A stretch of DNA of 64,000 nucleotides from Chitinibacter fontanus (GCF_013423785.1 NZ_CP058952.1:2569665-2633664), one strand, 5' to 3'. Positions 9,156 through 18,547 are shown, counted from the first letter of the stretch. A program made the numbers and translations. The notes: generated by a model not told the origin, from the sequence alone.

Positions 9156-9187
9156 AAAAGCTCGGCATTGCCGAGCTTTTTGGTTTT
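9156..9187 (+). terminator. terminator of PEP-CTERM gene 1
   Basis: Stem AAAAGCTCGGC (9156-9166) with GCCGAGCTTTT (9170-9180), loop ATT, then T-rich sequence. Confidence 0.88.
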
Positions 9188-9200
9188 TATAAAGTTACAA

Positions 9201-9231
9201 AAATATTAAACCAATCAATGGTTTAATATTT
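9201..9231. repeat. 12-bp perfect inverted repeat upstream of PEP-CTERM gene 2
   Basis: AAATATTAAACC (9201-9212) and GGTTTAATATTT (9220-9231) with a 7-base loop. It lacks a T-run and lies 140 bases before the gene, so an operator is as likely as an RNA hairpin. Confidence 0.5.
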
Positions 9232-9233
9232 AT

Positions 9234-9270
9234 GACAAACGGTAGGCAATATTAGCGTGTGCTGTTTGAG
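9234..9270 (+). promoter_or_regulatory. conserved block shared by the upstream regions of PEP-CTERM genes 2 and 3
   Basis: GACAAACGG...GGCAATATTAG...CTGTTTG here matches GACGAACGG...GGCTATATTAG...CTGTTTG at 9969-10003. Spacing up to the ATATTAG element is identical. It is a candidate shared promoter or operator, or simply a relic of gene duplication. Confidence 0.4.
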
Positions 9271-9312
9271 ATCCTGTCTAGTTGTTGTTAAGATCCCGTC
9301 ATAAAAGCGTGG

Positions 9313-9328
9313 TGTGAAATATCTCACA
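9313..9328. promoter_or_regulatory. CRP/Vfr-like binding site
   Basis: TGTGA-AATATC-TCACA is an exact match to the TGTGA-N6-TCACA CRP consensus. Its centre lies about 49 bases before the ATG of PEP-CTERM gene 2. Regulation by a CRP-family protein is inferred from sequence only. Confidence 0.45.
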
Positions 9329-9369
9329 CAATAATTTGTTTTCAAAACTACATACTTTGAGACTACAAC

Positions 9370-9876
9370 ATGAAGATCATCAATCTGTTTTTGACTGCCG
9401 CATTATTGAGTGTTGCCGTTGGAGCCCAAGCAAAAACTATCTTTTTGCCAAAAGATAAGCTGTACTACTTTTCTGACGATGCGAATGTAACGAACAAAGC
9501 CTCCACATTTACATCAACTACTAGTAAAGATAAGTTTAAGTTTGAAAAAGCTGGAGATTACATTTTTAGTGCCGTCTTCACACCCAGCCAAGGTAGCAGT
9601 TTGCAATTGGGGTCAATGCAAGCTCAGGTGAGCGTTGCAGGAGGTTGGACTAATCATTCATTTACTCAGCTCGCTAACGGCAATTGGGCTAGTACTTATC
9701 AATTTACAGCCAAGAAAAACCAGAGCTTTGACTACGCTGTTCATTTTACTGGTGGTGTGGGTAAAGCGGATATCACATTAAATACGGTTGCTCCAGTTCC
9801 AGAGCCAGAAACTTATGCATTAATGGGCTTAGGTTTGGTTGGACTTTTTGCCGCTCGCCGTCGCAAATCAGCCTAA
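9370..9876 (+). CDS. PEP-CTERM sorting domain protein 2
   Basis: A 168-residue exported protein with signal peptide MKIINLFLTAALLSVAVGAQA. The mature region is about 120 residues, rich in Ser, Thr and Lys with predicted beta structure. The C-terminus is VPEPETYALMG, a hydrophobic stretch and AARRRK, the PEP-CTERM signal for exosortase processing. The middle part shows no obvious relation to its neighbours apart from general composition; the terminal signals are nearly identical, which suggests duplication followed by divergence. Upstream are a CRP-like site and a block shared with gene 3. It ends in a very long hairpin terminator. Confidence 0.85.
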   Translation: MKIINLFLTAALLSVAVGAQAKTIFLPKDKLYYFSDDANVTNKASTFTSTTSKDKFKFEKAGDYIFSAVFTPSQGSSLQLGSMQAQVSVAGGWTNHSFTQLANGNWASTYQFTAKKNQSFDYAVHFTGGVGKADITLNTVAPVPEPETYALMGLGLVGLFAARRRKSA

Positions 9877-9888
9877 ACTGCTAAATCA

Positions 9889-9930
9889 GTCAAAAGAAAA
9901 AACCCGCTTTTGCGGGTTTTTTCTTTTGAC
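9889..9930 (+). terminator. long hairpin terminator of PEP-CTERM gene 2
   Basis: A perfect 19-bp stem, GTCAAAAGAAAAAACCCGC (9889-9907) with its complement at 9912-9930, around loop TTTT. It is symmetrical, so it can act in both directions. Confidence 0.9.
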
Positions 9931-9942
9931 TAGCAAAAATAC

Positions 9943-9960
9943 TGCAATATGAATATTGCA
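9943..9960. repeat. short palindrome TGCAATAT-GA-ATATTGCA
   Basis: Eight-base arms separated by two bases, just before the conserved upstream block of PEP-CTERM gene 3. CTGCAATATAAG also occurs upstream of gene 4 (10692-10703). Possible operator. Confidence 0.35.
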
Positions 9961-9968
9961 TTTCTACC

Positions 9969-10003
9969 GACGAACGGCTGGCTATATTAGTACTCCCTGT
10001 TTG
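9969..10003 (+). promoter_or_regulatory. second copy of the shared PEP-CTERM upstream block
   Basis: GACGAACGG...GGCTATATTAG...CTGTTTG, matching the copy at 9234-9270. It lies about 115 bases before the ATG of gene 3. Confidence 0.4.
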
Positions 10004-10116
10004 TTTTTAGCTGAACCCGTCTGTAATATTCAACCCGAATAATAAGCTCACTAAGTGCCTAATTACTCAGGTGCTTACAATAATGGCCTTATCACATAAA
10101 CCACTGGAGTTTTAAA

Positions 10117-10632
10117 ATGAAATTGGTTCAAACTCTGATTGCAAGTGTAGTACTCTCTGTTGCGGCTGTATCAGCTCAAGCTCAAGTATATTCATGGGGC
10201 CAACATGGTCCTTTGGAGTCTAAGTCTGCTTTAGTGAATGGCTCTTTTACTGACTACTTCAATTTTTCGTTATCAGCTACCTCAAATATTTCTGGTTTGC
10301 TGACGTCAGTTACAATCCCTACTTTTGTTAGCCTGGAAAGTGCCGCAGTAACCCTATACAAAGGTGCTGTTGATAATAATGGCAATGTACAAGCTGGTTC
10401 GACATCTGTCGGTAGTTTTGCTCTCGGTGATCTAAAAGCAAAAAGCTTCTCAAGTCTTGGTAGCGGTTCTTACTTTTACAAAGTTTCAGGCGTAACCAAT
10501 GGTTCATTGGGTGGCTCTTACACATTGTCATCTAGTGCGAATGTTGCTCCAGTACCAGAGCCAGAAACTTACGCTTTGATGGGGCTGGGTCTTGTTGGGT
10601 TATTAGCTGCACGTCGTCGTAAAGCTAAATAA
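10117..10632 (+). CDS. PEP-CTERM sorting domain protein 3 (FxDxF-like)
   Basis: A 171-residue exported protein with signal peptide ending VSAQAQ. The N-terminal mature part contains FTDYFNFSLS, which resembles the FxDxF motif of a named PEP-CTERM subgroup. A predicted beta-sandwich follows, then NVAPVPEPETYALMG, a hydrophobic helix and AARRRKAK. GGAG lies eight bases before the ATG, a good ribosome site. The predicted location is outer membrane or extracellular after exosortase cleavage. No enzymatic motif is visible. Confidence 0.87.
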   Translation: MKLVQTLIASVVLSVAAVSAQAQVYSWGQHGPLESKSALVNGSFTDYFNFSLSATSNISGLLTSVTIPTFVSLESAAVTLYKGAVDNNGNVQAGSTSVGSFALGDLKAKSFSSLGSGSYFYKVSGVTNGSLGGSYTLSSSANVAPVPEPETYALMGLGLVGLLAARRRKAK

Positions 10633-10646
10633 TCTGCTGGTTTAAG

Positions 10647-10681
10647 ATAAATAAAGCCCGCAAATTGCGGGCTTTATTTAT
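10647..10681 (+). terminator. terminator of PEP-CTERM gene 3
   Basis: A perfect 17-bp inverted repeat, ATAAATAAAGCCCGCAA and its complement, with a one-base centre at 10664. Confidence 0.88.
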
Positions 10682-10820
10682 TTGTCATTTCTTTCTGCAA
10701 TATAAGCAAACCCTGTTTGTGTATTACTCATATGGTAAGTATTATGTCGGTGATATATTCATGCCGGATCTAAGCTTTTACTGATGCTTGTTCGGCCAAA
10801 CTATTTGAGGATTAATTCAT

Positions 10821-11357
10821 ATGAAATTGTTTGCTCCTATTGCTGCGGTTGTTTGCTTTGCTTCGGTGAATGCTAGTGCCGCAGTCGTCGAAGTTATTGA
10901 TCTGGGTTATTTGAATGTGGGTCAGCAAATTACTCGCACAATCAATGTTGCAGCGGGCGAATTTAACCACCAGCTCAACTTCACTTTTGCTGCGAGCAAC
11001 CACAATGGCGGAGGTAATGGTGGATCTGGCTCTGGTTCTGCCAAGCCTGCCCAAAAATGGGGCTTTGATTCTTCGATCACCTTTAAAAACTTAGAATTTA
11101 GCTCTGTCGGCTTGTTTAAGAAAGGTGATCAAGGGCCAGTACTAACGTTCAAGGCTGGTGATAAAGCCGATTTGAGCGCATTTGATCAGTTAGGTTCTGG
11201 TGAGTATTACTATCAAGTAATTGGCTCGGCAGGAAGTGGTGCTTCATACACGATTAATGCAAAGAACGTAGCGCCCGTGCCTGAGCCAGAAACATATGCC
11301 TTGATAGGAATGGGGTTGTTAGGATTGCTGGCAGCTCGTCGCCGCCGAGCACAGTAA
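10821..11357 (+). CDS. PEP-CTERM sorting domain protein 4 (FxDxF-like)
   Basis: A 178-residue exported protein with signal peptide MKLFAPIAAVVCFASVNASA. The mature domain has a Gly/Ser-rich loop (GGGNGGSGSGS, about residues 62-73). It ends with NVAPVPEPETYALIG, a hydrophobic segment and AARRRRAQ. GAGG lies about ten bases before the ATG. The overall layout resembles gene 3: a Phe-rich strand near the start, LGSGEYYYQVIG late in the protein versus LGSGSYFYKVSG in gene 3. Genes 3 and 4 are therefore probably paralogues. Function beyond surface display is unknown. Confidence 0.87.
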   Translation: MKLFAPIAAVVCFASVNASAAVVEVIDLGYLNVGQQITRTINVAAGEFNHQLNFTFAASNHNGGGNGGSGSGSAKPAQKWGFDSSITFKNLEFSSVGLFKKGDQGPVLTFKAGDKADLSAFDQLGSGEYYYQVIGSAGSGASYTINAKNVAPVPEPETYALIGMGLLGLLAARRRRAQ

Positions 11358-11376
11358 GTTGCGGTTTTAATTAGTC

Positions 11377-11401
11377 AAAAAGGGGCGTTTAGCCCCTTTT
11401 T
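11377..11401. terminator. bidirectional terminator after PEP-CTERM gene 4
   Basis: AAAAAGGGGC (11377-11386) with GCCCCTTTTT (11392-11401). It lies between convergent genes. Confidence 0.88.
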
Positions 11402-11428
11402 GTTTGTCCAGCAGGTATCTACAGTGCC

Positions 11429-12877
11429 TTATTCTGCTTGTTGCTCCCAAGGCAGCGGGACGGCAATATCATTGAGAATAAACTTGCCGCCTTTCAGTGA
11501 GGCTTTGGCGGATAACAGTTCGCCATTGACGCGAATTAGATTCTGATCGGCCAACTTGTTGATCTGTCCTTCAACAAATTGGGCAGCCAAGAAGTCAATA
11601 TCGGCGTGGTTAACATCCCCAGCATCACCGTTCGAGCCGCTGAACATATTGCGCGCTTGCCACATCACCAAGGTTTCCACTACTTTGCGTGGGATTGCAA
11701 AATCAGCTTTGGCATCGAGCTTTTTCACTAAATCAACGGGTTTGTCCAGATCGGCCTCAACAAAACCTTTTAAGCCGACTGAGCCAGAAAAATGAATCTG
11801 CCCATTGGGTAATTTCACCTCGAGTTTTTTGATTGCAAACTCGGGATCGTTCTTTAGAAGTGGTAAGCCATGAATTTTGGCTAATTTGGTCAGTGCCTCT
11901 GTCAGTTGATCACGGGTAAGTTTTTGTTTTTGTAGCAAGGTGACTTCATCACTGATTTTAGCCAGTGTTTTGCCATGTAAATGATTGGCCTCAGCAATCA
12001 AGACTGCTGGACCGTAAGGCTTATCGTTCAGAAGTAGTTTGCTCAAATCCAGTTGAGCACTGCCGTTAATAAATTCGCCCGCTTCGCTCACTTTACCTTG
12101 ATACATCAGATTTTCTAACTGCAATTTGAGCGGATTACCTTCGAGCATGTTTAAGTCAAATTGCGCCACTTTGGCGATATTGCTGCCAATCATGATGCCA
12201 TTGGCACCTTTACTTTGATTTAAGTTGATGCTCAAACCTTTAAGGGCAAAAGAGCCTTTATTTTTGGCTTCACCCGATAAGCCTGGGATGGTGGCATCAA
12301 ATTTAACTCGATTGAAATCGCCACCATAATCAAGGGTTGCATCTAATCCTTGCCATTTTGCCTTCACACCGGATAGTGCTTCTTCATAATCAAAACTGGG
12401 TACCGTAATTTTCATTACGCCATCATCATTGAAGGCAATGCGGTTTTCGATGGAGATAGGTTTTTGTTCCCCAAAGAATTTTGCCAAGAATTTTTGGGTA
12501 TCTTCTGAATATTTAAACTCGGTACGAACTACTGCTTTGTAGGGTAGAGGGTTAAATTGGCCAAGTAGGGGCAGTGGGCCATGCTGAACGTGGTTGGTGT
12601 AAGTCACCTCGAACATCTGCAGCTTTTCACCTTCTTTCTCGAGCAGGAAACGATACAGTTCAGGGTTAACCTGCAAAGTGGTCGTTTCAGTCGAGCTAAG
12701 CCAGCCGCGCTGATATTGATGAGACTTCACGATAAAGTAAGGCAGTTTGCTGATCCAGTCGTGCTGTTTGAGCATCGTGGTTTCGACTGCTTGCCCGGCA
12801 TAATAGCTGCCACCCAAATAGCCTGCGCTCAACACGAGCAAACTGAGTGCACTACCTGCAATTACTTTACGATTCAC
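11429..12877 (-). CDS. YdgA family protein (DUF945)
   Basis: A 482-residue protein of the DUF945/YdgA family. The N-terminus is a membrane anchor or uncleaved signal (VIAGSALSLLVLSAGYLGGSYYAGQ). The long C-terminal part is periplasmic, with alternating beta-strand pattern and the usual WLSSTETTTLQ and HGPLP motifs near the start. E. coli YdgA is an inner-membrane-associated periplasmic protein of unclear function. The start is a GTG at 12877 with AGGGG six bases upstream. It is separated from purB upstream by a terminator. Confidence 0.88.
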   Translation of the reverse strand: MNRKVIAGSALSLLVLSAGYLGGSYYAGQAVETTMLKQHDWISKLPYFIVKSHQYQRGWLSSTETTTLQVNPELYRFLLEKEGEKLQMFEVTYTNHVQHGPLPLLGQFNPLPYKAVVRTEFKYSEDTQKFLAKFFGEQKPISIENRIAFNDDGVMKITVPSFDYEEALSGVKAKWQGLDATLDYGGDFNRVKFDATIPGLSGEAKNKGSFALKGLSINLNQSKGANGIMIGSNIAKVAQFDLNMLEGNPLKLQLENLMYQGKVSEAGEFINGSAQLDLSKLLLNDKPYGPAVLIAEANHLHGKTLAKISDEVTLLQKQKLTRDQLTEALTKLAKIHGLPLLKNDPEFAIKKLEVKLPNGQIHFSGSVGLKGFVEADLDKPVDLVKKLDAKADFAIPRKVVETLVMWQARNMFSGSNGDAGDVNHADIDFLAAQFVEGQINKLADQNLIRVNGELLSAKASLKGGKFILNDIAVPLPWEQQAE

Positions 12878-12930
12878 CGTGAACCCCTAAAAATGATTGA
12901 CGTCTACCATCACTGAGATTATATCCGAAG

Positions 12931-12958
12931 GATATAAAAACAGGCGCCGCAGCGCCTG
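12931..12958 (-). terminator. terminator of purB
   Basis: On the minus strand CAGGCGC-TGCG-GCGCCTG is followed by TTTTTATAT. It ends purB before the DUF945 gene. Confidence 0.88.
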
Positions 12959-12976
12959 TGATTATTTGGATCAGAC

Positions 12977-14760
<1,784 letters not shown>

Positions 14761-14967
14761 ATGAGCGGTTTTACCCAAATAACTCCCGAATGGCAGGATT
14801 GGATTATTGAAAACCTGCAGCGCGGCTGTCAGGCGCAATCGATCGTGGAGATCATGATCGAGAAAGGTTTTGATCCGATGTTTGCCAATGCGGTAGTGTT
14901 TCACTTTTCGTCTAGCCCAACTGAGCGCTACGCTCAGGTTGAGAAGGGGGCAGACGCAGCCAGTTAA
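14761..14967 (+). CDS. small protein resembling the N-terminal segment of 2OG-Fe(II) oxygenases
   Basis: A 68-residue protein with a strong ribosome site (GGAGAGG about eight bases before the ATG). The pattern W-x-DWIIENLQRGC-x-IVEIMIEKGFDP looks like the short helical N-terminal region that precedes prolyl-4-hydroxylase-like 2OG-Fe(II) oxygenases in some proteobacteria. The catalytic domain is absent. It is either a genuine stand-alone domain or a truncated remnant; the intact ribosome site favours the former. Family attribution is from memory and uncertain. Confidence 0.6.
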   Translation: MSGFTQITPEWQDWIIENLQRGCQAQSIVEIMIEKGFDPMFANAVVFHFSSSPTERYAQVEKGADAAS

Positions 14968-14995
14968 TACCAGTGCAGCGTTTCAGGATGCTGTC

Positions 14996-15097
14996 ATGGT
15001 AAAAGCAGCTTGGGCAATATACCTATTCGGGTATGTTGCCCTTTTTATTTTGGGGCTGGTGCTTGGCTTGTATACCCCTAGCTTTGTCGGCCAATAA
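14996..15097 (+). CDS. candidate 33-residue single-pass membrane protein
   Basis: A short open frame starting ATG 14996, with AGGA seven bases upstream, and ending TAA at 15095-15097, directly against a terminator palindrome. The product begins MVKAAWAIYLFGYVALF and is almost entirely hydrophobic, ending YTPSFVGQ, as expected for a small membrane protein. The early part of the frame also encodes a 12-bp stem (15013-15042) followed by T-rich sequence, so part of the signal could be an RNA hairpin. It lies 28 bp after the gene at 14761. Confidence 0.45.
   Translation: MVKAAWAIYLFGYVALFILGLVLGLYTPSFVGQ
15013..15053 (+). terminator. stem-loop with T-run inside the small membrane-protein frame
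   Basis: GGGCAATATACC pairs with GGTATGTTGCCC (one G-T wobble), followed by TTTTTATTTT. It could terminate the transcript of the 14761 gene. The arm sequence also resembles the GCAATACC repeats found elsewhere in the window. Confidence 0.5.
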
Positions 15098-15123
15098 AAA
15101 ACCCCGCAGATTCTGCGGGGTTT
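15098..15123. terminator. chitinase terminator (bidirectional)
   Basis: AAACCCCGCAGA (15099-15110) with TCTGCGGGGTTT (15112-15123), flanked by an A-run that gives six T on the minus strand. It ends the chitinase transcript and may also stop plus-strand transcription. Confidence 0.85.
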
Positions 15124-15157
15124 GAGAAAAGCTTCGGTACCTCGAAGCCTTGTAAAT

Positions 15158-17260
15158 TTACTTAATTTCAGCCATGGTTTTGGTTAACGTTGCATTGGCG
15201 TCGTCACCATCGAGCGCCCAGCTGAAGTTACCACGCAGACCTTTGGCCTTCAGGTAGTCGTTTTTCAGGCGGATGGTTTGCACGTCGTCATAGCTCCACC
15301 AGTCGCCCGTGGTGGTGTACAAGTACAGCTGTTTGGTCACTGGGTGGTATTTGCGGACCCCAGCCACATCTTTCAGCGCTTTGTAATCACCATAACCGGC
15401 TTCGGTTTGTACGCCGACTTTACCCGCAGCGCGCGTTTTCTTCTGATACAGACCATCATTGGTGCTCGCTACCCCGCCAAAGCCGCGACCATAGTACGGA
15501 ATACCCAGCACGATTTTATCGGCTGGCATGCCATTGGCCATCAGTTTGGTCAGCGCATCGTCGATGTTGTAGGTGCGGGCGATGCCGACGGTTGGATCGG
15601 CTGGATCTGGATACAGGTGTGAATGGAAGTTGGTGGTGTCATCCCAATCACCGTGGAAGTCATAGGTCATGACATTCACCCAATCCATCGATTTGCTGTA
15701 TTGCGCTGGCTCGGTTTGGTCGATTTTCTCGCTACCCGCGCCAATGGCGGCGGTGAGGTAGAATTTCTTGCCACCTTGGCTCGCGCCGTATTCATCCAGC
15801 TGTTTGCGGAACTCGGCCATCAGCAAGGTGAGGTTGTGCTTGTCGTTGACCGCATCCACCACGTTATTGCCAATCCCTTGTACGCCTGGGTATTCCCAAT
15901 CGATATCGATACCGTCGAAGATACCTTTGGCCACGCCAGCACCACCAGCCGGGTCGCCGCCCGATTTTTTCAGATTACCTTTGAGGTAAACATCGATACA
16001 CGAAGCCACCAGCGCTTTACGGTTGGCATCGGTTGATGCTGCGGTGGAGAAGTAACGCGACCAAGTCCAGCCACCCAGAGAAATAAAGATCTTCAGGTTC
16101 GGGTTTTTGGCTTTCAGTTTTTTCAGCTGGTTAAAGTTACCTTTAAGCGTGCTTTCCCACGTATCGGCAACGCCATCGACTGAGTCTTTGGCCGCGTAAT
16201 CCATCTGGTAATCAGCCCAGGCATCGCCACCATCGCCGGCGGTATTGCCATCGTTGGCTTTATTAATGCCGCTATCACACTTGATGGTGCCATCGGCTTG
16301 TTTGTAGATATTGCCAAACGCGTAGTTGATGAAAGTCAGCTTGGCCGCTGCGCCGCTATCTTGCACCGCTTTGGCAAAGAAGGCGCTGTCGTACACACCC
16401 CATTGCGTGAAGTAAGAACCGACTTCACGGCTACCCACCGGTGCTGGTGTCGGGGTTGGGCCAACTGGAGTTGGTGCTGCCGTTGGCGCCGTAGTTGGTG
16501 CAGTGGTTGGCGCTACCGTTGGGGCTGCTGTTGGTGCCGTGGTTGGAACCACTGTGGGTACAGTGGTCGGTTTTGGCGTCGCTGTCGGTGCTGTAGTTGG
16601 GGCCGTCGTAGGTGCGGTTGTCGGCGCTACGGTCGGTGCTGCAGTTGGCTTCGGCGTGGCGGTTGGTGCTGTAGTTGGTGCGGTGGTCGGTGCTACCGTT
16701 GGGGCTGCCGTCGGCACAACGCCGCAGCTACCGCCTACTTTCCACAGAGTTGGTGTGGTTGCTGGAGTCCAGCCCGCACCCACAAAGGCGGTATGCGCGC
16801 TCAGGGCGGTGTAGCTTACGCCGTTGTAGCTCACGACATCGCCGGTTTTATAGCTGGCGCCTTCGGCCCATACGGCACATGTGCCCGCTGGTGGTGTAGT
16901 CACCACTGGAGTCGCCGTTGGTTTTGCGGTGGGAGCTGTGGTCGGCGCGGTGGTTGGAACCGCAGTTACAACTGGAGTCGCGGTTGGTGCGGCAGTCACT
17001 ACGGCGGTTGGTGCTGGAGTCGTTGTACCTGTTCCGCAAATGCCTGCATCAGCCCAAACGCCCCACGCGCCAGCTTTGCTTGGATCTTCGTTGAGTGTCC
17101 ACCATTTATTGGTGTAATTGTGGCCGTTTTGGCTCACGGTGGTGCCAGTAGCGCTATAGGTGGTGGTGGCAGACCATGGTGCTGCGCAATCTGCAGCCAT
17201 GACTTGGCCGCCAATCATCACGAGCGAACCCGCGATGATCGTTTTGGTGAGTTTATTCAT
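15158..17260 (-). CDS. secreted GH18 chitinase with two CBM5/12 chitin-binding modules
   Basis: A 700-residue secreted endochitinase-type enzyme that hydrolyses beta-1,4-GlcNAc polymers. Order: signal peptide (1-23, ending QVMAA); CBM5/12 module (about 24-75, with NKWWT and GVWADAG); Pro/Thr linker (76-127); second CBM5/12 (128-179, CAVWAEGASYKTGDVVSYNG); a longer Pro/Thr/Ala linker (180-277) of APTTAPT-like repeats; GH18 catalytic barrel (278-700). The catalytic DxxDxDxE motif is FDGIDIDWEYPG, and MTYDFHGDWD carries further active-site residues. The start is 17260 because GGAG lies ten bases upstream; the ATG at 17269 is only one base from that site. Its own terminator follows. It is expected to feed the organism's chitin use. 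Confidence 0.95.
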   Translation of the reverse strand: MNKLTKTIIAGSLVMIGGQVMAADCAAPWSATTTYSATGTTVSQNGHNYTNKWWTLNEDPSKAGAWGVWADAGICGTGTTTPAPTAVVTAAPTATPVVTAVPTTAPTTAPTAKPTATPVVTTPPAGTCAVWAEGASYKTGDVVSYNGVSYTALSAHTAFVGAGWTPATTPTLWKVGGSCGVVPTAAPTVAPTTAPTTAPTATPKPTAAPTVAPTTAPTTAPTTAPTATPKPTTVPTVVPTTAPTAAPTVAPTTAPTTAPTAAPTPVGPTPTPAPVGSREVGSYFTQWGVYDSAFFAKAVQDSGAAAKLTFINYAFGNIYKQADGTIKCDSGINKANDGNTAGDGGDAWADYQMDYAAKDSVDGVADTWESTLKGNFNQLKKLKAKNPNLKIFISLGGWTWSRYFSTAASTDANRKALVASCIDVYLKGNLKKSGGDPAGGAGVAKGIFDGIDIDWEYPGVQGIGNNVVDAVNDKHNLTLLMAEFRKQLDEYGASQGGKKFYLTAAIGAGSEKIDQTEPAQYSKSMDWVNVMTYDFHGDWDDTTNFHSHLYPDPADPTVGIARTYNIDDALTKLMANGMPADKIVLGIPYYGRGFGGVASTNDGLYQKKTRAAGKVGVQTEAGYGDYKALKDVAGVRKYHPVTKQLYLYTTTGDWWSYDDVQTIRLKNDYLKAKGLRGNFSWALDGDDANATLTKTMAEIK
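16440..16725. repeat. in-gene repeat encoding the Pro/Thr/Ala chitinase linker
   Basis: Short imperfect tandem units coding for APTTAPT and ATPKPT-type segments. A weaker run is at 16895-17030. Such tracts can change length by slippage while keeping frame. Confidence 0.75.
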
Positions 17261-17313
17261 CTCTTCCATTCTCCGTTGATTTGTATTGCGCCCATAATCG
17301 CTACCTCAGATCT

Positions 17314-17347
17314 GGTGCTCACCTTTTGCTAGGTGTTGTGCGCACCT
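17314..17347. promoter_or_regulatory. paired palindromes upstream of the chitinase
   Basis: GGTG-CT-CACC (17314-17323) followed by AGGTG-N7-CACCT (17331-17347), about 55-85 bases before the chitinase ATG. It is a candidate operator for chitin-dependent control; no regulator is identified. Confidence 0.35.
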
Positions 17348-17450
17348 TCTCTTTGTAAGGTTGGACGCAAACGAAGCATGCGCTCAGGGAGAAAGAAAGT
17401 AAATAACTGGTATCACAATTAATGTTTCGTTAATGCCAGTTGGGCTGGTG

Positions 17451-18533
17451 CTAATTTTGTTTGAGCTTAGGGAGTGCTTTTCCGTGCTCGCAACAGTCGA
17501 TTATTTGCCAACCAGCATCGCTAAGATCAAAGTCATTTTTAGTCAGCCAATCGGGACAAAAATAGGTTTGAGCATAGCGCTCCCCACTATCACAGAGCAA
17601 AGTCACAATGCTGCCGGCTTCACCACGTTGATGCATTTCTTGGGCTAATTGCATAACACCAATCCAGTTGCAACCGGTTGAGCCACCGACTTTTTTGCCA
17701 ATTTTCTTGCTTAGCCAGTGCGTGGCAGCCAAGCTGAGGGTGTCGGGGATTTGCAACATCCGATCGATTACCGATGGAATAAACGATGCTTCAACACGAG
17801 GCCGGCCGATGCCTTCGATGCGCGAGCCCTTATCTAGCGTTAAATCTTGCCGCCGGTGCTGGTAGGCATCGAAGAACACTGAGTTTTCCGGGTCGACGCA
17901 GGCAATACCACTGCCGAGTCGGCGATAGCGCACATAGCGCCCCAGTGTCGCGCTAGTACCACCTGTACCGCAACTGGCTACGATCCATTTCGGGATCGGA
18001 AAGCGCTCGAGCGCCATCTGGCTAAAGATCGACTCTGCGATATTATTGTTGGCGCGCCAATCGGTAGCGCGTTCGGCATAGGTAAATTGATCCATAAAAT
18101 GGCCGCCGGTTTCTTGTGCCAAGCGTTGTGATTCAGCGCTGATTTGGCCGGGGTTTGCCACAAAATGACAGCGTCCACCATAGAATTCGATGGCGGCAAT
18201 TTTCTCGGGGCTGGTGCTGGCCGGCATCACGGCAATAAATGGCAAATTAAGCAGGCGAGCAAAATAGGCTTCGGACACCGCAGTCGAGCCGCTAGAGGCT
18301 TCGATCACCGTACTTTTCTGATGTAGCCAACCATTGGCCAGCGCATACATAAACAGCGAACGCGCCAAGCGGTGCTTTAAGCTGCCTGTTGGGTGACTCG
18401 ATTCGTCTTTCAGATAAAAATCAATGTTCGGGTAGGCGGGTAGATGCACGGGTATCAAGTGTGTATCCGCCGAGCGATTGTAGTCAGCCTCGATGGTCTG
18501 GATTGCCTGATTGAGCCATTCACGATCGTGCAT
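17451..18533 (-). CDS. PLP-dependent cysteine-synthase-family enzyme
   Basis: A 360-residue fold-type II PLP enzyme of the cysteine synthase/cystathionine beta-synthase family. The PLP lysine lies in SSHPTGSLKHRLA (near residue 50), the substrate loop is EASSGSTAVSEAYFA, and the phosphate-binding glycine loop is CGTGGTSATLG. It differs from canonical CysK (PTGSVKDR, TSGNTG). It fits the long subgroup annotated as PLP-dependent cysteine synthase family protein, some members of which act as L-cysteine desulfhydrases. The start is set at 18533 because GGGAG is nine bases upstream; the ATG at 18542 directly abuts that site. Confidence 0.85.
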   Translation of the reverse strand: MHDREWLNQAIQTIEADYNRSADTHLIPVHLPAYPNIDFYLKDESSHPTGSLKHRLARSLFMYALANGWLHQKSTVIEASSGSTAVSEAYFARLLNLPFIAVMPASTSPEKIAAIEFYGGRCHFVANPGQISAESQRLAQETGGHFMDQFTYAERATDWRANNNIAESIFSQMALERFPIPKWIVASCGTGGTSATLGRYVRYRRLGSGIACVDPENSVFFDAYQHRRQDLTLDKGSRIEGIGRPRVEASFIPSVIDRMLQIPDTLSLAATHWLSKKIGKKVGGSTGCNWIGVMQLAQEMHQRGEAGSIVTLLCDSGERYAQTYFCPDWLTKNDFDLSDAGWQIIDCCEHGKALPKLKQN

Positions 18534-18547
18534 TGATGCCATCTCCC

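Noticed and set aside
16440..16725. Repeat array that could be taken for CRISPR
   Set aside because: Units are short, imperfect and in frame, coding for the chitinase linker; there are no regular spacers or cas genes.
16298..17332. A 344-residue plus-strand frame opposite the chitinase
   Set aside because: It is the complement of the repetitive Pro/Thr linker; composition (Cys, Trp, Arg-rich) is an artefact of low-complexity DNA.
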